From contig OY756957.1 in assembly GCA_963580455.1 (NCBI GenBank), positions 7,693,001-7,757,000 on the forward strand: 64,000 nucleotides of DNA. The letters are read 5' to 3'. Both the position numbers and the translations under genes were made by a program. Below are positions 62,201 through 64,000 of the stretch, in pieces; position 1 is the stretch's first letter, and each line of letters starts with the position of its first letter. The notes under the pieces are model-generated. The model saw nothing but the letters and a program-made list of their open reading frames with translations, did no database searches and was not told the origin of the DNA. The DNA comes from Euonymus europaeus (taxonomy: Eukaryota; Streptophyta; Magnoliopsida; Celastrales; Celastraceae).

Positions 62201-62398
62201 GTCGATAACTTTCGCGCCAACAATGGCGCCAAAATATTCCGACGAAAAATTTCCTTCGGTAATATATTCGTCAGAAATCGGTTGGTAAACCGTCCGCAAA
62301 ATTCCGAAATACACTTTCATCGGGAATTTGTCGAAAATTCGTCGACAAATACCGACCGAAATTTGCCGTCGGTAATCAACGTTTTTCTTGTAGTGTCG
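59288..62398. mobile_element. CACTA (En/Spm) element 59291-62395 with TCG target duplications
   Basis: The 3,105-bp element has ends CACTACAAGAAAA and TTTTTCTTGTAGTG, identical inverted for 13 bases, flanked by TCG on both sides (59288-59290, 62396-62398). Subterminal regions (about 59310-59700 and 61985-62375) are packed with TACCGACGGA / TTCCGTCGGTAA words in both orientations, where CACTA accessory proteins bind. The only coding remnant is the minus-strand exon at 59866-60327; no main transposase is present, so it depends on an autonomous relative. 60330-61800 is non-coding filler; a 41-base offset duplication (GAGGAGGAGAACTTCAGTCA) occurs at 61811 and 61852. Confidence 0.96.
59866..60327 (-). 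CDS. CACTA-encoded protein, C-terminal exon (Transposase_24-like)
   Basis: An open 153-residue exon following a plausible TAG acceptor at 60328-60330. It begins ETYETIRQSQSQSELRSSS, then EAVGGAKKNLVYGMGSQASA, the motif that closes the plant En/Spm 'Transposase_24' proteins. A Gln/Met/Arg-rich coiled-coil of short tandem repeats follows (EQMRRQQAQEQ, MRAEMQTQ), ending PLPLEDPSGDL. The upstream exons with the conserved core are missing, so it is a fragment, though the frame is uninterrupted. The repeats are in-frame expansions of about 10-13 residues. Confidence 0.75.
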   Translation of the reverse strand, partial: ETYETIRQSQSQSELRSSSARPVVEVALYYEAVGGAKKNLVYGMGSQASAFYSSTSASFCSRTPTSDLHYQQLLDEQIGQLQVEMEQMRRQQAQEQEQMRRQQAQKQEQAQMQMRAEMQTQMRAEMQAHIRAILGQTGQDLPPLPLEDPSGDL

Positions 62399-64000
62399 TT
62401 TACATGCACAATTTCCTGATTATACTATTAAGTCTGTCCGACTGGATAATGTTGGTAAATTTACTTCTCAATCTTTTAATGATTATTGCATGTCATTAGG
62501 TATAGATGTTGAACATCCTGTTCCACATACTCATACTCAAAATGGTTTAGCAGAGTCACCAATAAAGTGTCTTCAGTTGATTGCTAGACCGTTGGTTTTG
62601 AAAAGTAAATTACTTTTTGATGCTTGGGGACATGCCATATTATATGCTGCATCATTAATTCGAGTTAGACCTTCTGCTCATAATCTATATTCACCTTTAC
62701 AACTGGTATTAGGTCATCAACCTAGTATTTCATATTTTCGGTTGTGCTTTTTATGTTCCTATTTCACCGCCACAATGCACTAAGATGGGATCACAACGTC
62801 AACTTGGTATTTGTATTTATGTCGGGTTTGATTCCCCTTCTATTATTATATATCTTGAACCACTAACTGGTGATGTTTTCAAAGCTAGGTTTACAGATTG
62901 TCACTTTGATGAATATGTTTTTCCTCCTTTAGGGAACAAAAATCCTCAGCATCATAAGCATGATGATATTTCTTGGAACACTATGACACAATCTCATTTT
63001 GATCCACGAACAAAACAGTGTGAACTTGAAGTTTAGAAAATTGTTCATTTACAAGGTATGGCTAGTCAATTACCTGATGCATTTAATGATACTTCAAAAG
63101 TTTTACAGTCACATATTCCTGCTAGAAATTCTACTGTACGTATCAATGTCCCTGAAGGACAAACACCAAGTGATGAATTAAATCCACGTCGGAAACGTGG
63201 AAGACCACATGGATCTAAAGATAAATTTCCCCGAAAGAGAATTGTCCAAATTCCTACCAAAGCTCTAGCAGAGCATAGTCCAGAAGAGCATATGTCTTCT
63301 GTAGAGAATACTCCTGAAGAGATTACTCCTGAAGAGAATACACTTACTGAATCCCAACCTTCTAGAAAAATATCTCTTGAAGAGATACAGGTACCTGTTG
63401 ATGAGAATAATGAGCGCTCAATAACTGATGAAGGGAGTTGGGATAGAAGTAAGATTATTGTAGACAATATATTTGCATATGCAGTTGCTACTAACATTAC
63501 CAGAAGTAATGAGGATTCTGGGCCTAAATCAGTTGATGAATGTCAACATCTAAGTAATTGGCCTACATGGAAAGAAGCTATGAGAACTGAATTAAGTTCT
63601 CTATCAAAAAGAGAAGTTTTTGGACCTGTAGTCCAGACACCAGAAAATGTTCATCCAATAGGATTCAAATAGGTGTTTGTTCGCAAGTGAAATGAGAATA
63701 ATGAGATTACTCTTTATAAAGTAAGACTTGTTGCACAAGGTTTCTCGCAGAGACTTAGAATTGATTATGATGAAACATATTCTCATGTCACGGATGACAT
63801 CACTTTTAGATTTTTAATTGGTCTAACAATCGCTGAATGACTAACTATGCATCTTATGGATGTAGTAACAACTTATCTATATGGATCGCTGGATAGTGAA
63901 ATTTATATGAAAATCCCTGAAGGATTTCGGTTGCCTGAGGCAAAGCCTAAAGGATTATGTTCCATCAAACTCCAACGTTCACTATATGGATTAAAAAAAT

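Larger units (their letters stand above)
58499..64000 (+). pseudogene. Ty1/copia pol relic (protease, integrase, RT), split by CACTA; runs off window
   Basis: Retroelement polyprotein with many stops and frameshifts. Protease: CLIDSATTHTILK at about 58520-58560, with the Asp-Ser-Ala site. Integrase: GHPGSTMIGRII and C..C zinc finger at 58960-59075, first Asp in IHGDICGPIHP, second Asp in VRLDNVGKFTS (62433-62465), Glu in HTQNGLAESPIK (62530-62565). The CACTA insertion at 59291-62395 lies between the two Asp motifs. Reverse transcriptase: starts with WPTWKEAMRTEL at about 63560, then RLVAQGFSQRLRIDYDETYS, then YMKIPEGFRLP and SLYGLKK at the window edge. Stops include a TAG at about 63671 where Trp is usual. 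The order protease-integrase-RT defines copia rather than gypsy. Confidence 0.9.

Noticed and set aside
63066..63497. 143-codon minus-strand ORF
   Set aside because: Antisense shadow of the copia pol linker region, which is the recognisable frame on the plus strand.

Overview
This is a nuclear window from a flowering plant, most likely a eudicot. It is AT-rich, its protein-coding genes have many short GT-AG introns, and it carries plant families (PLATZ zinc protein, chloroplast RRM protein, PIGW) among plant DNA transposons and retroelements. I cannot name the species. I found no bacterial-type operon, CRISPR array, rRNA or complete tRNA gene.

Four genes look intact. A 16-exon GPI-inositol acyltransferase gene (PIGW/GWT1 family, + strand, 4379-9395) converges on a 4-exon gene for a probably plastid-targeted two-RRM protein (- strand, 10100-12849). 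A 4-exon PLATZ gene lies at 37452-39511 (-). A single-exon Cys/Ser-rich plant protein lies at 48565-49236 (+). All four appear to be ordinary, independently regulated host genes.

The rest is mostly transposon debris. At 1-25 kb there are three decayed copies of one Mutator-like element (MULE) family whose transposase carries a C-terminal OTU-type cysteine protease domain (1-2570, 13621-16394, 21513-23978). Between them lies a two-gene PIF/Harbinger relic (a MYB/SANT-like ORF plus a DDE transposase), followed by a second, MuDR-type MULE relic. LINE fragments lie at 3.2, 27.7 and 44.4 kb. At 28-33 kb there are duplicated blocks, telomere-like AT-rich repeats and a young tandem array of five ~224-bp units. 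At 36-54 kb there are several MITE-like elements, including a 559-bp hAT deletion derivative with exact 8-bp target duplications, a related pair of inserts in opposite orientation, and a calmodulin-like gene fragment.

The right end (56.9-64 kb) is a decayed Ty1/copia retrotransposon (LTR, gag, pol running off the window). A 3,105-bp CACTA element with TCG target duplications is inserted in its integrase. The history is readable: copia inserted first, CACTA later.

I looked for an undescribed system and do not think one is present. The most unusual items are the OTU-carrying MULE family, in which the longest copy has lost the predicted protease cysteine, the homogeneous 224-bp array, and the well-preserved nested and deleted transposons.
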